From Oligella urethralis DSM 7531 (GTDB lineage: Bacteria; Pseudomonadota; Gammaproteobacteria; Burkholderiales; Burkholderiaceae_B): a DNA stretch of 64,000 bases. Under the pieces are notes generated by a model. The model saw only the letters and a program-made list of their open reading frames with translations. It did no database searches and was not told where the DNA came from. The stretch lies in assembly GCF_000372065.1 (NCBI RefSeq), contig NZ_AQVB01000006.1, forward strand, positions 1-64,000, read 5' to 3'. Position 1 is the stretch's first letter; every line of letters begins with the position of its first letter. The translations under genes and the position numbers were made by a program. Positions 26,537 to 34,996 of this stretch are shown here, one piece after another.

Positions 26537-27880
26537 ATGTCCGTTCAAGCGTCAAAAAAATCACCCTTAGCCTTATTTGTTAGCACCGGCTTAATGCTGT
26601 TTGCATTATTTTTTGGTGCCGGTAATCTTATTTTCCCTGCGCATATGGGGCAGCAGGCTGGAGCCAATTATTTAGAAGCGGTCATGGGTTTTGTCCTCAC
26701 CGGTGCCGGTTTGCCTTTGCTCGGTATTTTGGCCATGTCTTACTCAGGCGCTCGTGATGTGCAGCATTTAGCTTCGCGTGTGAGTCCGCTTTTTGGTGTC
26801 TTTTTTGCTGTCACCCTTTATCTCTCTATCGGTCCCTTATTTGCCATGCCGCGGACGGCTACGGTGGCCTATGAGGTTGGTGTGAGCCCATATCTAGGTT
26901 CGGAGACATCTAGTACTTGGGGTTTATTGCTGTTTAGTATCGTTTTTTTTGCAGTGGCTTTCTGGCTGGCGATGTCCCCCAGTAAGTTATTAGACCGTAT
27001 TGGTAAGATATTAACTCCCGTGCTATTAGTGAGTATTGCGATTTTAGCCTTTAAATCGTTGCTTGACCCAATGGGTGAACTGACAGCCCCCCAAGGTGCC
27101 TATGCGATGCACCCGGTAGTTGAGGGTTTCTTAGCCGGTTATCAAACCATGGATGCCTTGGCTTCCTTAGTGTTTGCGATTGTTGTGATTGGTGTGTTAC
27201 AAGCCGAAGGGGTAAAAGCGAATGAGCAATTGATGCGCCTAACGATGGGTGCCGGTTTGTTGGCAGCGCTTTGTTTAGCCGTGGTTTATGGTTTAGTGAC
27301 GTATTTGGGTGCAGGCAGTGTGGAGGTGACTGGCTGGCTGTCTAACGGCGCCGCCGTGCTCTCTGAAACGGCTCATTACTATTGGGGCAGCATGGGTAAT
27401 TTGCTGTTATTGGTGATCATTCTGTTGGCTTGCTTAAGTACGGCGGTGGGCTTGATTGCTGCGTGTGCTGAGTATTTTAGTCGGTTGATGCCACAGCTCA
27501 GTTATAAGTTGTTTGTGATTATTTTCACATTAATTTCTTGTGGCTTAGCGAATAAGGGGCTCGAAGGGATCATCAATTTCTCTATTCCGGTATTGATGCT
27601 CTTATATCCCTTGACGGTTGTACTAATTCTTTTGACCTTTGCCAATTCGCTCTTTAAAGGGCGTCGTATTGTCTATATTTGTACCATGCTGGCAACGCTT
27701 GCGGTTAGTCTGTTAGATGCGTGGGATGCGGCATTTACGCTTAGCCCAGAGGCCAAGGCGTGGTTAGCGAGTTATTTACCTTGGCATGCGATTGGTTTAG
27801 GCTGGATTGTACCGGCTTTGCTGGGTATGCTTGTAGGCTTGATTTTATCTGCTGCGGGTCTTAAAAAAACCGTGAGCTAA
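26537..27880 (+). CDS. brnQ: Branched-chain amino acid transporter, LIVCS family
   Basis: BrnQ imports leucine, isoleucine and valine with sodium or protons. The 447 residues contain about 12 membrane segments and the family's N-terminal FALFFGAGNLIFPAHMGQQAG motif. Further family features are GPLFAMPRTATVAYEVG and LACLSTAVGLIAACAEYF. The gene stands between the small membrane protein and a DMT-family transporter, 18 bases apart from the latter on the same strand. No leucine-responsive site is obvious by eye. Confidence 0.95.
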   Translation: MSVQASKKSPLALFVSTGLMLFALFFGAGNLIFPAHMGQQAGANYLEAVMGFVLTGAGLPLLGILAMSYSGARDVQHLASRVSPLFGVFFAVTLYLSIGPLFAMPRTATVAYEVGVSPYLGSETSSTWGLLLFSIVFFAVAFWLAMSPSKLLDRIGKILTPVLLVSIAILAFKSLLDPMGELTAPQGAYAMHPVVEGFLAGYQTMDALASLVFAIVVIGVLQAEGVKANEQLMRLTMGAGLLAALCLAVVYGLVTYLGAGSVEVTGWLSNGAAVLSETAHYYWGSMGNLLLLVIILLACLSTAVGLIAACAEYFSRLMPQLSYKLFVIIFTLISCGLANKGLEGIINFSIPVLMLLYPLTVVLILLTFANSLFKGRRIVYICTMLATLAVSLLDAWDAAFTLSPEAKAWLASYLPWHAIGLGWIVPALLGMLVGLILSAAGLKKTVS

Positions 27881-27898
27881 ATGCTTTTTTAATTCGGT

Positions 27899-28822
27899 GT
27901 GTTGGTGAAGCAGTCTTCGACAGAGTATAGGCCATTCGGTAAAGCCGAATTGGCCTTAATGCTCATTACGGTTTTCTGGGGCGGCACATTTTTGATTGTG
28001 CAGATCGCACTGAGTATGAGCGAGCCCTTTTTCTTTGTGGGTTTGCGCTTTGCCTGCGCAGCGGCTGCAGTCGCACTTTGTTCGCCAAAGGTGTTAAGGG
28101 GCTTGAGTTTTGAGGAGCTAAAGGCTGGTATCGCGATCGGTGTTTGTATATTTCTAGGATATAGTCTACAGACATTGGGATTGCAGACGATCCCCAGTAG
28201 TAAATCCGCTTTTTTAACAGCACTCTATGTGCCATTGGTGCCTTTGTTGCAATGGTTGTTTTTAAAGCGACGCCCGACTCGGCTGAATGCCTTGGGCATT
28301 ATGCTTGCGTTTATGGGTTTAGCTTGTCTTGCTGGCCCTGATGGTTTGGAAGGTACGCTACTTGGGCGAGGGGAGTTATTCACGATTTTAGGTGCGCTCG
28401 CTATCGCCGCTGAAATTATTTTAATTAGTTGCTATGCCGGTAAAATTAATTTAATTCGTGTCACGGTGCTGCAGTTGTTGGTTACCTCAATCATTGCTTT
28501 TACTGTGTCCGCCGGGGTGGGTGAGCAGGTGCCTGATTTTTCGTGGGGCTTGATGGCGATTGTATTATTGATGGGCTTTGCTAGTGCAGTGATACAAACG
28601 ACCATGAATTGGGCGCAAAAGCATGTTTCAGCCACTCGGGCAACCTTGATTTATGCTGCTGAGCCGGTATGGGGTGGGGTTTTCGGTAGACTCTATGGTG
28701 AACGTCTACCGTTTTTGTCCATTATCGGTGCCGGCTTGATCGTGCTTGGCGTGATTGTGAGTGAATTGCGTTTGAATGGTTTGAAACGCAAGGCTAAGCG
28801 TGGCGGTAGAGGCTTACGCTAA
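27899..28822 (+). CDS. EamA/DMT-family transporter
   Basis: This 307-residue protein has about ten membrane segments in two EamA repeats (about residues 15-140 and 155-295). Typical features are LMLITVFWGGTFLIVQIAL at the start, PSSKSAFLTALYVPLVPLLQW, and the second-repeat end LIYAAEPVWGGVFGRLYGERL. DMT-family members export metabolites or amino acids; the substrate cannot be read. The start is uncertain: GTG at 27899 or GTG at 27905. It follows brnQ by 18 bases and may share its transcript. Its stop abuts the stop of the convergent dehydrogenase gene exactly. Confidence 0.88.
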   Translation: MLVKQSSTEYRPFGKAELALMLITVFWGGTFLIVQIALSMSEPFFFVGLRFACAAAAVALCSPKVLRGLSFEELKAGIAIGVCIFLGYSLQTLGLQTIPSSKSAFLTALYVPLVPLLQWLFLKRRPTRLNALGIMLAFMGLACLAGPDGLEGTLLGRGELFTILGALAIAAEIILISCYAGKINLIRVTVLQLLVTSIIAFTVSAGVGEQVPDFSWGLMAIVLLMGFASAVIQTTMNWAQKHVSATRATLIYAAEPVWGGVFGRLYGERLPFLSIIGAGLIVLGVIVSELRLNGLKRKAKRGGRGLR

Positions 28823-29788
28823 TTACTCACCATACTGCGCCCAAGGCACGGCTACTTTGACCTCACCGAACTCGGCAAAGTGTAGAAAGTTCTGAATTGA
28901 TAGTTCACGCATGGCGTTGCGCGTCTCTACCGTCGCACTGGCTACATGCGGAGTGATCACTACATTGTCTAAGGCAAAGAGGGCCTCTGGTACCTGCGGC
29001 TCATTAACAAAAACATCCAGCCCAGCGCCAGCGATGGTTTTGTTTTGTAATGCCTTGACTAAGGCGGCTTCATCAACTACCGCACCGCGCGCAATATTAA
29101 TTAAATAGGATTGTGGTCCGAGCGCTTCTAATACTTGCTGATTGACAATTTTCTCAGTCTCAGCAGTGGCTGGGGTGGCGACGATTAAATAATCGACAGC
29201 TTTAGCGAGTTCAATGGGCGAGGCGATATAGTGATAGTCCTCGGCCAGATCTTGGCGAGGGTTGCGATTATGATAATAAATCTGCATGCGGAAACCCTTG
29301 GCGCGCGCTGCGATTTCTAAACCAATGCGACCCATGCCTAAAATACCTAGGCGCTTGCCCGTCACGCTGACGCCTAGCGGATAGGGACCGTCACTCAGCC
29401 AGCGACCTGCGCGCACATAGCGATCGGAGACGCTAACTTGACGAGCCACATCTAGCATCAGGGCCATGGCTAAATCAGCCACACAGTCATTTAAGACATC
29501 GGGCGTGTAGCCGAGGCGGATTTGGCGACGGCGGATATAGTCTTCATCATAGGGATCGTAACCGACACCGAAGCTACTAATGACCTGTAAATTAGGCAGC
29601 GCCTCAAGAAATTCGAGGCTCAATGGCTTAGTGGCCGAGCCGTACAGTGCCGTGACCCGTGCTAAGGTCTCAGGGCTTAGCGTAGAAGCCTCATCTAAAT
29701 TTTTAATCTCGATAATCTCATAGTGCGCATTGAGCCTTGCTTTATCCTCGGCTGCGATATTTAATAAACTTAATAAAATCGGCTTCAC
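28823..29788 (-). CDS. D-2-hydroxyacid dehydrogenase (glyoxylate/hydroxypyruvate reductase type)
   Basis: This cytoplasmic NAD(P)H-dependent reductase has 321 residues in the D-isomer-specific 2-hydroxyacid dehydrogenase family. The coenzyme site is LGILGMGRIGLEIAARAKGF. The catalytic Arg is in NIARGAVVDE, the Glu in DVFVNEPQVPE, and the His in VVITPHVASAT. The sequence is closest in style to hydroxypyruvate/glyoxylate reductases (GhrB-like), but phosphoglycerate-type substrates cannot be excluded. It lies 15 bases downstream of the methyltransferase gene on the same strand, so they are probably co-transcribed, and its stop directly abuts that of the opposite DMT gene. Confidence 0.92.
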   Translation of the reverse strand: MKPILLSLLNIAAEDKARLNAHYEIIEIKNLDEASTLSPETLARVTALYGSATKPLSLEFLEALPNLQVISSFGVGYDPYDEDYIRRRQIRLGYTPDVLNDCVADLAMALMLDVARQVSVSDRYVRAGRWLSDGPYPLGVSVTGKRLGILGMGRIGLEIAARAKGFRMQIYYHNRNPRQDLAEDYHYIASPIELAKAVDYLIVATPATAETEKIVNQQVLEALGPQSYLINIARGAVVDEAALVKALQNKTIAGAGLDVFVNEPQVPEALFALDNVVITPHVASATVETRNAMRELSIQNFLHFAEFGEVKVAVPWAQYGE

Positions 29789-29803
29789 GTGAAAAACTCC
29801 TGC

Positions 29804-30640
29804 TTAATTCTCTGGCTGCTTGATGGTGAATTTAAGAAATTTACAAGCGGTGCGAATAGGATAAGATAGCAGATATAAGCTCACAAAGGGAAGTCCCATG
29901 CGATACCACTCGGGGAAATCATTTAAAAGCCACGAGGCTTCTTGGTGTAGTCGTGGGTGCCATCTTTCAATCAGTTTACTGTTATTGAGGCCGAAATTAA
30001 AGCTAGTTTGGGTGCGATTGACACCCTGATGCCAAGCTGTGTGTTGACTCATCCATTGGTTGAATATATCAAAGTGCAGCTGCGCCCCGATAAAACGCTC
30101 TGCGAGCGCATAAAAGAATTGCTGATTCTCCTCCTGGCTAAGATACATCAGCACACCCTCAACGATAAAAAGAAAATCACCCTGTGGATAGTGTGCCAGT
30201 AACTCGTCCATCCATGCTGTTTCCAATAAACTGGCACGGATAAGCTGCTCATTAGGTCCAGGTGGTAATAGCTGGCGTCTAAAGTCAATCACCTCCGGCA
30301 AGTCTAATTGAATAAATACTGCTTTATCAGCGATGGGGCCTAGCCGTTGTTTACGTATATCCAGACCACAACCGATAATCACCACGATTGGTTGTGCATG
30401 GCTTTCAATAAACTCATGGCTGATCGTATCAAAATGCTTGCTGCGTATTGCGACACCTACCGCTGTGGTGCTGATATTGTCAAAAATTGAAAAATCATAA
30501 TCAATCTGCGCTACTAATTTGAGGGCAAATTCATCATAAAGAATAGGGTGAGCCTGCTGTGACTCAAGGGCACGAGCGTATAAGGTGAGCATGATGGTGT
30601 CTGCGACCCTATTTTTTAAATTAAAAAGTACCTTTGTCAT
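29804..30640 (-). CDS. Class I SAM methyltransferase, leucine carboxyl methyltransferase-like
   Basis: The 278-residue protein belongs to the LCM/TcmP-like methyltransferases. The N-terminus has the R-x-K-x-F-D pattern (AIRSKHFDTI), the SAM-binding motif is VVIIGCGLDIRKQRL, followed by QLDLPEVIDFRR and VEGVLMYLSQEE. Such bacterial proteins methylate carboxyl or hydroxyl groups of small molecules, and many are of unknown substrate. It precedes the hydroxyacid dehydrogenase by 15 bases. No biosynthetic cluster surrounds it, so the pathway is unknown. Confidence 0.85.
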   Translation of the reverse strand: MTKVLFNLKNRVADTIMLTLYARALESQQAHPILYDEFALKLVAQIDYDFSIFDNISTTAVGVAIRSKHFDTISHEFIESHAQPIVVIIGCGLDIRKQRLGPIADKAVFIQLDLPEVIDFRRQLLPPGPNEQLIRASLLETAWMDELLAHYPQGDFLFIVEGVLMYLSQEENQQFFYALAERFIGAQLHFDIFNQWMSQHTAWHQGVNRTQTSFNFGLNNSKLIERWHPRLHQEASWLLNDFPEWYRMGLPFVSLYLLSYPIRTACKFLKFTIKQPEN

Positions 30641-30980
30641 TGCGCCTCCTTATGCCATGTGGCTCTATGTGCACTGCGGATGACTGTACTTTGCTCGATT
30701 GATGTTGTTATTTAAAGAGAAAGCTAGCGGAGAAATCATTTGGGTGATTGCTGCTTAGTCATGTATTTTTTTTGATTATAGCAAAACCGCTTGAGCTAAA
30801 GTTGCTTTGAAAGTCATTTTCCACCTTAATTAAGCTAAGGCTAAATTCGTGATTGGGACTGAGATTGATTATTAAATAGCTTAGATGGTGCTGAAATAAA
30901 ATCAGCTACAATGTTCAAAATTGACGCGGTGCGATGAATCAATCGGGCTGAGAGATAGATTTTTTAAGGAAGCTAGGTTT
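30641..30980. other. 340-base divergent intergenic region
   Basis: This region lies between the methyltransferase start (minus strand) and the cation-efflux start (plus strand). It should hold both promoters. A TACAAT hexamer at about 30906-30911 is a possible -10 for the efflux gene, but no good -35 accompanies it. No metal-responsive palindrome is apparent, and I see no coding sequence. Confidence 0.35.
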
Positions 30981-31916
30981 ATGGTGGCTAAAGTAAGTGC
31001 CAGTGAAAGAAGTAGGGTGGCGAATAAATCCACCTTTGTCAGTGTCTTAGTAAATATACTGCTGACGATACTGCAAATAATCTTCGGTTTAATCACCTCT
31101 TCATATTCTTTGATTGCAGATGCTTTGCATAGCTTATCCGATCTTGTGTCGGATGTCGTGGTATTAGTTGCAAACCGCTTTGCTAAGCAAAAGCCAAATG
31201 CTAAGCACCCATTCGGACATTTTCGCTTTGAAACCATTGCCGTGCTGATCATTGCGGTACTGCTATTTGTGGTTGGGGCGCAGATTATTATGACCAGTGT
31301 GGAGCGCATGCAAAGTGGGGTGGTGCTCGAAATTAATGCGGGTCTTGCTTTTTTTATTGCTTTGGTGGCTATTGTAGCTAAGGAGCTTTTATACCGTTAT
31401 ATGGCACACGAAGCAAAGCGGGTTGAATCAGCCATGCTGATGGCTAATGCGCTACACGCCCGTTCGGATTCCATTTCATCATTGGTTGTAGCCATTGGTC
31501 TAGCGGCGCATTTTTTCGGTATTATGCATGCGGATTTGGTGGCGTCGCTAATTGTCGGCTCAATGATTGCTATTATGGGACTGAGAATGGGCTGGAGTGC
31601 CTTAATGGACTTGGCCGACCGTTCCGTGGATAAGGAGACCTTGGATAAGATTAGCAATGCGATTCGTGAAACGCCCGGTGTGGTTGATTTTCATGATCTT
31701 AAAACGCGTAAAGCAGGGGATTTTATCCTTGTCGAGCTGCATCTTGATTTGCCAGGGACAATGACCATTGCCGAGGGGCATGATATTTCTGATAGGATTG
31801 AGGCACGAATTAAAAACGAGGTGCCTTTGGTAATGAGTGTGTTGACACACTTTGACCCAATACATTTTCCTGCGCCTGCAGCACCTGCAATGGCTAAAGA
31901 AACGGGCACGTATTAA
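30981..31916 (+). CDS. Cation diffusion facilitator metal exporter
   Basis: CDF transporters export divalent metals (Zn, Fe, Mn, Co) in exchange for protons. I choose the ATG at 30981 with AAGGA ten bases upstream over an upstream TTG at 30921; this gives 311 residues. Six membrane segments are visible. The metal site is suggested by ADALHSLSDL in the second segment and HARSDSISS in the fifth. The C-terminal cytoplasmic domain (ETPGVVDFHDLKTRKAGDFILVELHLDLPG) is typical. The C-terminus ends FDPIHFPAPAAPAMAKETGTY. The exact metal is unknown; FieF-like is likely. Confidence 0.93.
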   Translation: MVAKVSASERSRVANKSTFVSVLVNILLTILQIIFGLITSSYSLIADALHSLSDLVSDVVVLVANRFAKQKPNAKHPFGHFRFETIAVLIIAVLLFVVGAQIIMTSVERMQSGVVLEINAGLAFFIALVAIVAKELLYRYMAHEAKRVESAMLMANALHARSDSISSLVVAIGLAAHFFGIMHADLVASLIVGSMIAIMGLRMGWSALMDLADRSVDKETLDKISNAIRETPGVVDFHDLKTRKAGDFILVELHLDLPGTMTIAEGHDISDRIEARIKNEVPLVMSVLTHFDPIHFPAPAAPAMAKETGTY

Positions 31917-32219
31917 GACCTTTGCGTCTTCTCAAGAGCGAAGCTGGGAAGTGGTTTTTTTGTGAACTAGCCATATGACTTCCCTAAGTTTGCAATATGT
32001 GCTACAGTTATGCACTTATTCAAGTCTGCTAAGCCTTGTGAGTGATTTGGTTTTACGTTTAAAGCAATCACTTGCTGCTTAAAAAGTGTTTGAGTTTTTA
32101 TCGCTGTTTTTATGAATGTTGTTAAAACGCACATTTAAACAATAAAAATTAAAAATTCTTTAAAAAAGACTTGCAATATCTGTTTAATAGTTGCATAATA
32201 CTATTTTACTTAGTTCAGT
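31917..32219. other. 303-base gap between CDF gene and tRNA-Asn
   Basis: No coding sequence is evident. The right end carries the tRNA promoter. A GTTTTTTTG stretch near 31950 could belong to a weak terminator of the exporter gene, but I cannot form a convincing stem. Confidence 0.35.
32171..32199 (+). promoter_or_regulatory. Sigma-70 promoter of tRNA-Asn
   Basis: TTGCAA (32171-32176) and CATAAT (32194-32199) are spaced by 17 bases, with the tRNA 5' end 21 bases beyond. Confidence 0.65.
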
Positions 32220-32295
32220 TCCCCCATAGCTCAGTCGGTAGAGCGACGGACTGTTAATCCGCAGGTCACTGGTTCAAGTCCAGTTGGGGGAGCCA
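32220..32295 (+). tRNA. tRNA-Asn (anticodon GTT)
   Basis: This 76-base tRNA includes an encoded CCA end. The acceptor stem TCCCCCA (32220-32226) pairs perfectly with TGGGGGA (32285-32291). The D-arm contains AGCTCAGTCGGTAGAGC, the anticodon loop reads CTGTTAA with GTT, and the T-arm contains GGTTCAAGTCC. It is followed by a terminator. No duplicated tRNA 3' end suggesting an integrated element was seen nearby. Confidence 0.97.
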
Positions 32296-32323
32296 CTAAA
32301 TCCTAAGTAAATTATTTGATTAG

Positions 32324-32358
32324 CCGCTAAAGCGTTGATAGCTTTAAGCGGTTTTTTT
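32324..32358 (+). terminator. Intrinsic terminator of tRNA-Asn
   Basis: CCGCTAAAGC (32324-32333) pairs, with one bulge, with GCTTTAAGCGG (32341-32351), followed directly by seven T residues. Confidence 0.85.
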
Positions 32359-32727
32359 GTGTCTACTGTTAATGTGGTATTGCTGCCAAAAATTCTAAAG
32401 CTGTCGATTCCGATTAGGAGAAGTGTGGTGTTGTCAGTTGGTTCAATTTTAGATTCGAGTTTATGAGCTACACAGAGTTGATAAGCAAGGGCGAACTGGG
32501 GAATTAAGAGAAAATAATAGATGCTACTAAGTCGTTGTTTTTATTGTTCACAAGCGATTTTTATGTTAAATAATAAAATTGTCGGGAGTGCTGTGTCTAA
32601 AAAATGCAACACTCCCTTTGTGATTTAAGATGATTTAAACTCAGTTGCATAATTCCTGCGCAGCTTTTTATTGTGCATTGCTCAATTTTTGACCAATTCA
32701 CGGGCGAATGTGATCACCAAGCTCTCT
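32359..32727. other. 369-base non-coding region with one stem-loop
   Basis: No gene is recognised. GGGAGTG (32584-32590) and CACTCCC (32610-32616) form a 7-base stem that could end the antitoxin transcript coming from the right, although the T-run is weak on both strands. Confidence 0.4.
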
Positions 32728-33024
32728 TTATGGGGCAGTTGTAGGTTTAATGGAAAGGCGAATTCCCATTGAGGTCATGAGCTTTAGCACGGTGTCATAG
32801 CGAGGTTTAGCGTTGGGGGCAAGGGCTTTATATAGGCTCTCACGACCAATACCAGCCTCCTTAGCAACCTTGGTCATACCACGTGCTCTTGCGACATCAG
32901 AAAGCGCAGCTAAGAAGAGTGCCGGATCATTTTCATCTAATGCGGCTGAAAGATATTCGATGATCGCGTCCTCACTTTTTAAATATTCTGCTGCGTCGTA
33001 GGGGCTAATTTCTATCGTTGTCAT
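32728..33024 (-). CDS. HigA-like addiction-module antidote
   Basis: This 98-residue antitoxin has a helix-turn-helix (GMTKVAKEAGIGRESLYKALA) and the family opening IEISPYDAAEYLKSEDAIIEYLSAALDENDPALFLAALSDVARARG. It belongs to the 'probable addiction module antidote' group that neutralises HigB/RelE-like mRNA interferases and represses its own operon. The ATG at 33024 is chosen because it overlaps the stop of the toxin frame (ATGA), the usual toxin-first order. The toxin partner next to it appears broken, so this may be an orphan antitoxin. A low-copy role in silencing other modules is speculative. Confidence 0.88.
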   Translation of the reverse strand: MTTIEISPYDAAEYLKSEDAIIEYLSAALDENDPALFLAALSDVARARGMTKVAKEAGIGRESLYKALAPNAKPRYDTVLKLMTSMGIRLSIKPTTAP

Positions 33025-33257
33025 GAGCGTTCCTTTTGAATTTGTTTCCACATATCGATGGCGGTTTTTATGTCACGTTTCTGAGAGGACTTATCACCAC
33101 CACACAGTAGCAAGTAAACAGCGTAATCTTCACGAGCGTAATACACCCGATAACCTGGTCCAAAGTGAATACACATCTCAGAAACACCATCACTGAGGTA
33201 CTTAGTGTCCCCAAAGTGAGGTTGTAAGATATTATGTAACTTGATTTTGCATGTGGT
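33021..33257 (-). pseudogene. HigB/Gp49-like toxin, N-terminus lost or frameshifted
   Basis: Reading the minus strand gives 78 residues ending in the family C-terminus: HFGDTKYLSDGVSEM, HFGPGYRVYYARE, VYLLLCGGDKSSQKRDI and MWKQIQ. A TGA lies directly upstream of the frame and there is no good start codon in the remaining N-terminal part. An adjacent frame encodes ISEPHAKS, which resembles the residues that normally precede this region, so a frameshift around 33243-33250 is likely. The active site region is largely present, but a full toxin could not be made. A sequencing error in the A-run is an alternative. Confidence 0.8.
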
Positions 33258-33322
33258 TCAGAAATCTTTCCCCAAGCTCAACGAAACGCATCGCTTAAAG
33301 ACAGCGGACAGCCTATCCCAGC

Positions 33323-33712
33323 TTAAACAGGCTCAGGCACGATCTTGCTCTTAGAATAGCAATGTGCATATATTTTGTATAGAAAAACAAAATATAAAAT
33401 ACCAAAGCTAATAATGGATAGTATCGTCCACAAAATAATATAGCCAAGCATGCTATCTAAGCCAATATCACAAACAACACGACCTACTCGATTGTCATTG
33501 GGATCATATACATAGGTTTTATTGATAATATAGCGCTGCATATAGTAGGGGAATACAATTAGCGCCAATCCAAAGGTCATGATCGTCAGTAAAATCCAGA
33601 TTAAAGCGTGGCCTAATACATCTAGGGTGCCAAGCTCACATTTAAGGCGATAGTAGCCGAGCGGTAATGCGGTTTTGTTATAGCTTAGCGTTTCAATAAA
33701 GTCGTTATCCAT
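33323..33712 (-). CDS. Inner-membrane protein with duplicated two-helix unit (DUF898/YjgN-like)
   Basis: This 129-residue protein holds two similar membrane halves. Each starts LDVLGHALIWILLTIMTFG or LDSMLGYIILWTILSIISFG and continues with a second helix ending in a Tyr-rich basic segment (YYMQRYIINKTYV; YKIYAHCYSKSK). This internal duplication gives four membrane helices and resembles DUF898/YjgN-type proteins. Function is unknown. It ends 66 bases upstream of the toxin remnant on the same strand and faces the tehB-like gene divergently. Confidence 0.65.
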   Translation of the reverse strand: MDNDFIETLSYNKTALPLGYYRLKCELGTLDVLGHALIWILLTIMTFGLALIVFPYYMQRYIINKTYVYDPNDNRVGRVVCDIGLDSMLGYIILWTILSIISFGILYFVFLYKIYAHCYSKSKIVPEPV

Positions 33713-33850
33713 AAGTATCCTCTCAAAAGGTGTATTATCAAAAGATCCTATTATATTAATAGTTCAATATTTAAATATTATGACATATACAATAATCTAA
33801 ATATACTGTTTTTGTATATGCCCATGATCTAGTTAAGGAGCTTAAGCGCG

Positions 33851-34474
33851 ATGACTCAAAACAATGCTTTATCTTTTCGCAATTTACCCGCTAATTATTT
33901 CAAAGACACATACGGTCTCAGTTTGACGCATTCGGAGTTACTGGCGGCGACGCCTTATTTTGTTGGAGATAGGGCACTGGATATCGGCTCGGGGCGTGGG
34001 CGTAATAGTCTATATTTGGCCCAGCATGGTTATCGGGTGGATGCTTTTGATGTGAATCCGCAGGCGATTCAAATCCTTGATACGATTATCGAACAAGAGG
34101 GCATTCAAAGTATTCGCACTTTTATCAAGGATCTTAATCAGGATCCGAGTATTGATGGACAGTATGATGTGTTGCTTTGTACCGTGGTGATGATGTTCTT
34201 AAAAGCGGCAACCATTCCGCAGCTGATCGAGCAGATGCAAGCAGCCACCAACGTGGGCGGCTTGAATATTATCGTCTGCGCGATGGATACCGAAGCTTAT
34301 CCGGCGAAGTCAGATTTCAGTTTCAGTTTCAAAGCGGGAGAGTTGCGTGATTACTACCAAGGCTGGGAGCTTCTGAAGTATAACGAGGACGTAGGCGAGT
34401 TACATCGACGCAATCCTGACGGTAGTTTTATAAAGCAGCAATTTGCCACCCTAATTGCCAAAAAGCCATTATAA
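33851..34474 (+). CDS. tehB: TehB-like SAM-dependent methyltransferase
   Basis: The 207-residue protein matches TehB, which methylates tellurite and selenite using SAM and gives tellurite resistance, though its everyday substrate is unclear. The SAM motif is ALDIGSGRGRNSLYLAQHG, with FDVNPQAI and the later YDVLLCTVVMMFL. The opening (NYFKDTYGLSLTHSELL) is family-typical. The start is supported by AAGGAG about 11 bases upstream. TehA is not adjacent, so it stands alone. It precedes a lipoprotein gene by 24 bases. Confidence 0.85.
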   Translation: MTQNNALSFRNLPANYFKDTYGLSLTHSELLAATPYFVGDRALDIGSGRGRNSLYLAQHGYRVDAFDVNPQAIQILDTIIEQEGIQSIRTFIKDLNQDPSIDGQYDVLLCTVVMMFLKAATIPQLIEQMQAATNVGGLNIIVCAMDTEAYPAKSDFSFSFKAGELRDYYQGWELLKYNEDVGELHRRNPDGSFIKQQFATLIAKKPL

Positions 34475-34498
34475 AATAGCGCTATCTCGGTTTAGCGG

Positions 34499-34903
34499 AT
34501 GTTAATGATGACACCATACAGTAAATTTTTAATTCCTATATTAGCGTCGCTAAGCTTAAGTGCTTGCGGTGATGCTAAGGACGATCCACAGCATCAATTG
34601 ACGGTGATTCGTTTTAACTTTATTAATGCTTGTACCTTTTATGCGGGTAAGCGCAATGCTAATTTCTGTGGTTGTGCTTATGATGAGATGCTCAAGGAAT
34701 TTGGTCAGGATAATGTCATTGCCTTGGGTGGGGTGGCAGATGAGTCGGAATTAAGTGATGCCGCTCAAATTGAAACGTATCGAGAGATGCAGCGCTTTAT
34801 TAGCGGTACCACGGAGGGAGTCTGTAAGGATTTAATCGTGGCAACACCGCAGGCTGATCCGGAGGATAAGCCCTTTTTCCGTCGTCTTATTCCTGAAAAA
34901 TAA
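34499..34903 (+). CDS. Putative lipoprotein with conserved cysteines
   Basis: The 134-residue protein has a signal peptide ending in a lipobox (SLSLSAC), so Cys23 would be lipidated in the envelope. The mature part contains several cysteines (NACTFYAG, NFCGCAYDEM, EGVCKDL) that could form disulfides in the periplasm. I do not recognise the family. The start could be the ATG at 34499, 34505 or 34508, which changes the signal peptide by only a few residues. It is 24 bases downstream of tehB, possibly co-transcribed. Confidence 0.7.
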   Translation: MLMMTPYSKFLIPILASLSLSACGDAKDDPQHQLTVIRFNFINACTFYAGKRNANFCGCAYDEMLKEFGQDNVIALGGVADESELSDAAQIETYREMQRFISGTTEGVCKDLIVATPQADPEDKPFFRRLIPEK

Positions 34904-34996
34904 TTGACATTAAACTGTCATCACAGCGACCTAAGCTTGTCATCAAAGCTTTTTATACTGCTTCATCGATATCCACTTAACTCACACGTAGAGGAC

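Noticed and set aside
32220-32295. tRNA-Asn as an integration site for a mobile island
   Set aside because: No second copy of the tRNA 3' end and no integrase gene are visible nearby.
34904-34996. Extended TTG start of the phytase-like esterase
   Set aside because: It would place about 31 polar residues before the signal peptide, whereas the ATG at 34997 has AGAGG upstream and a clean signal sequence.
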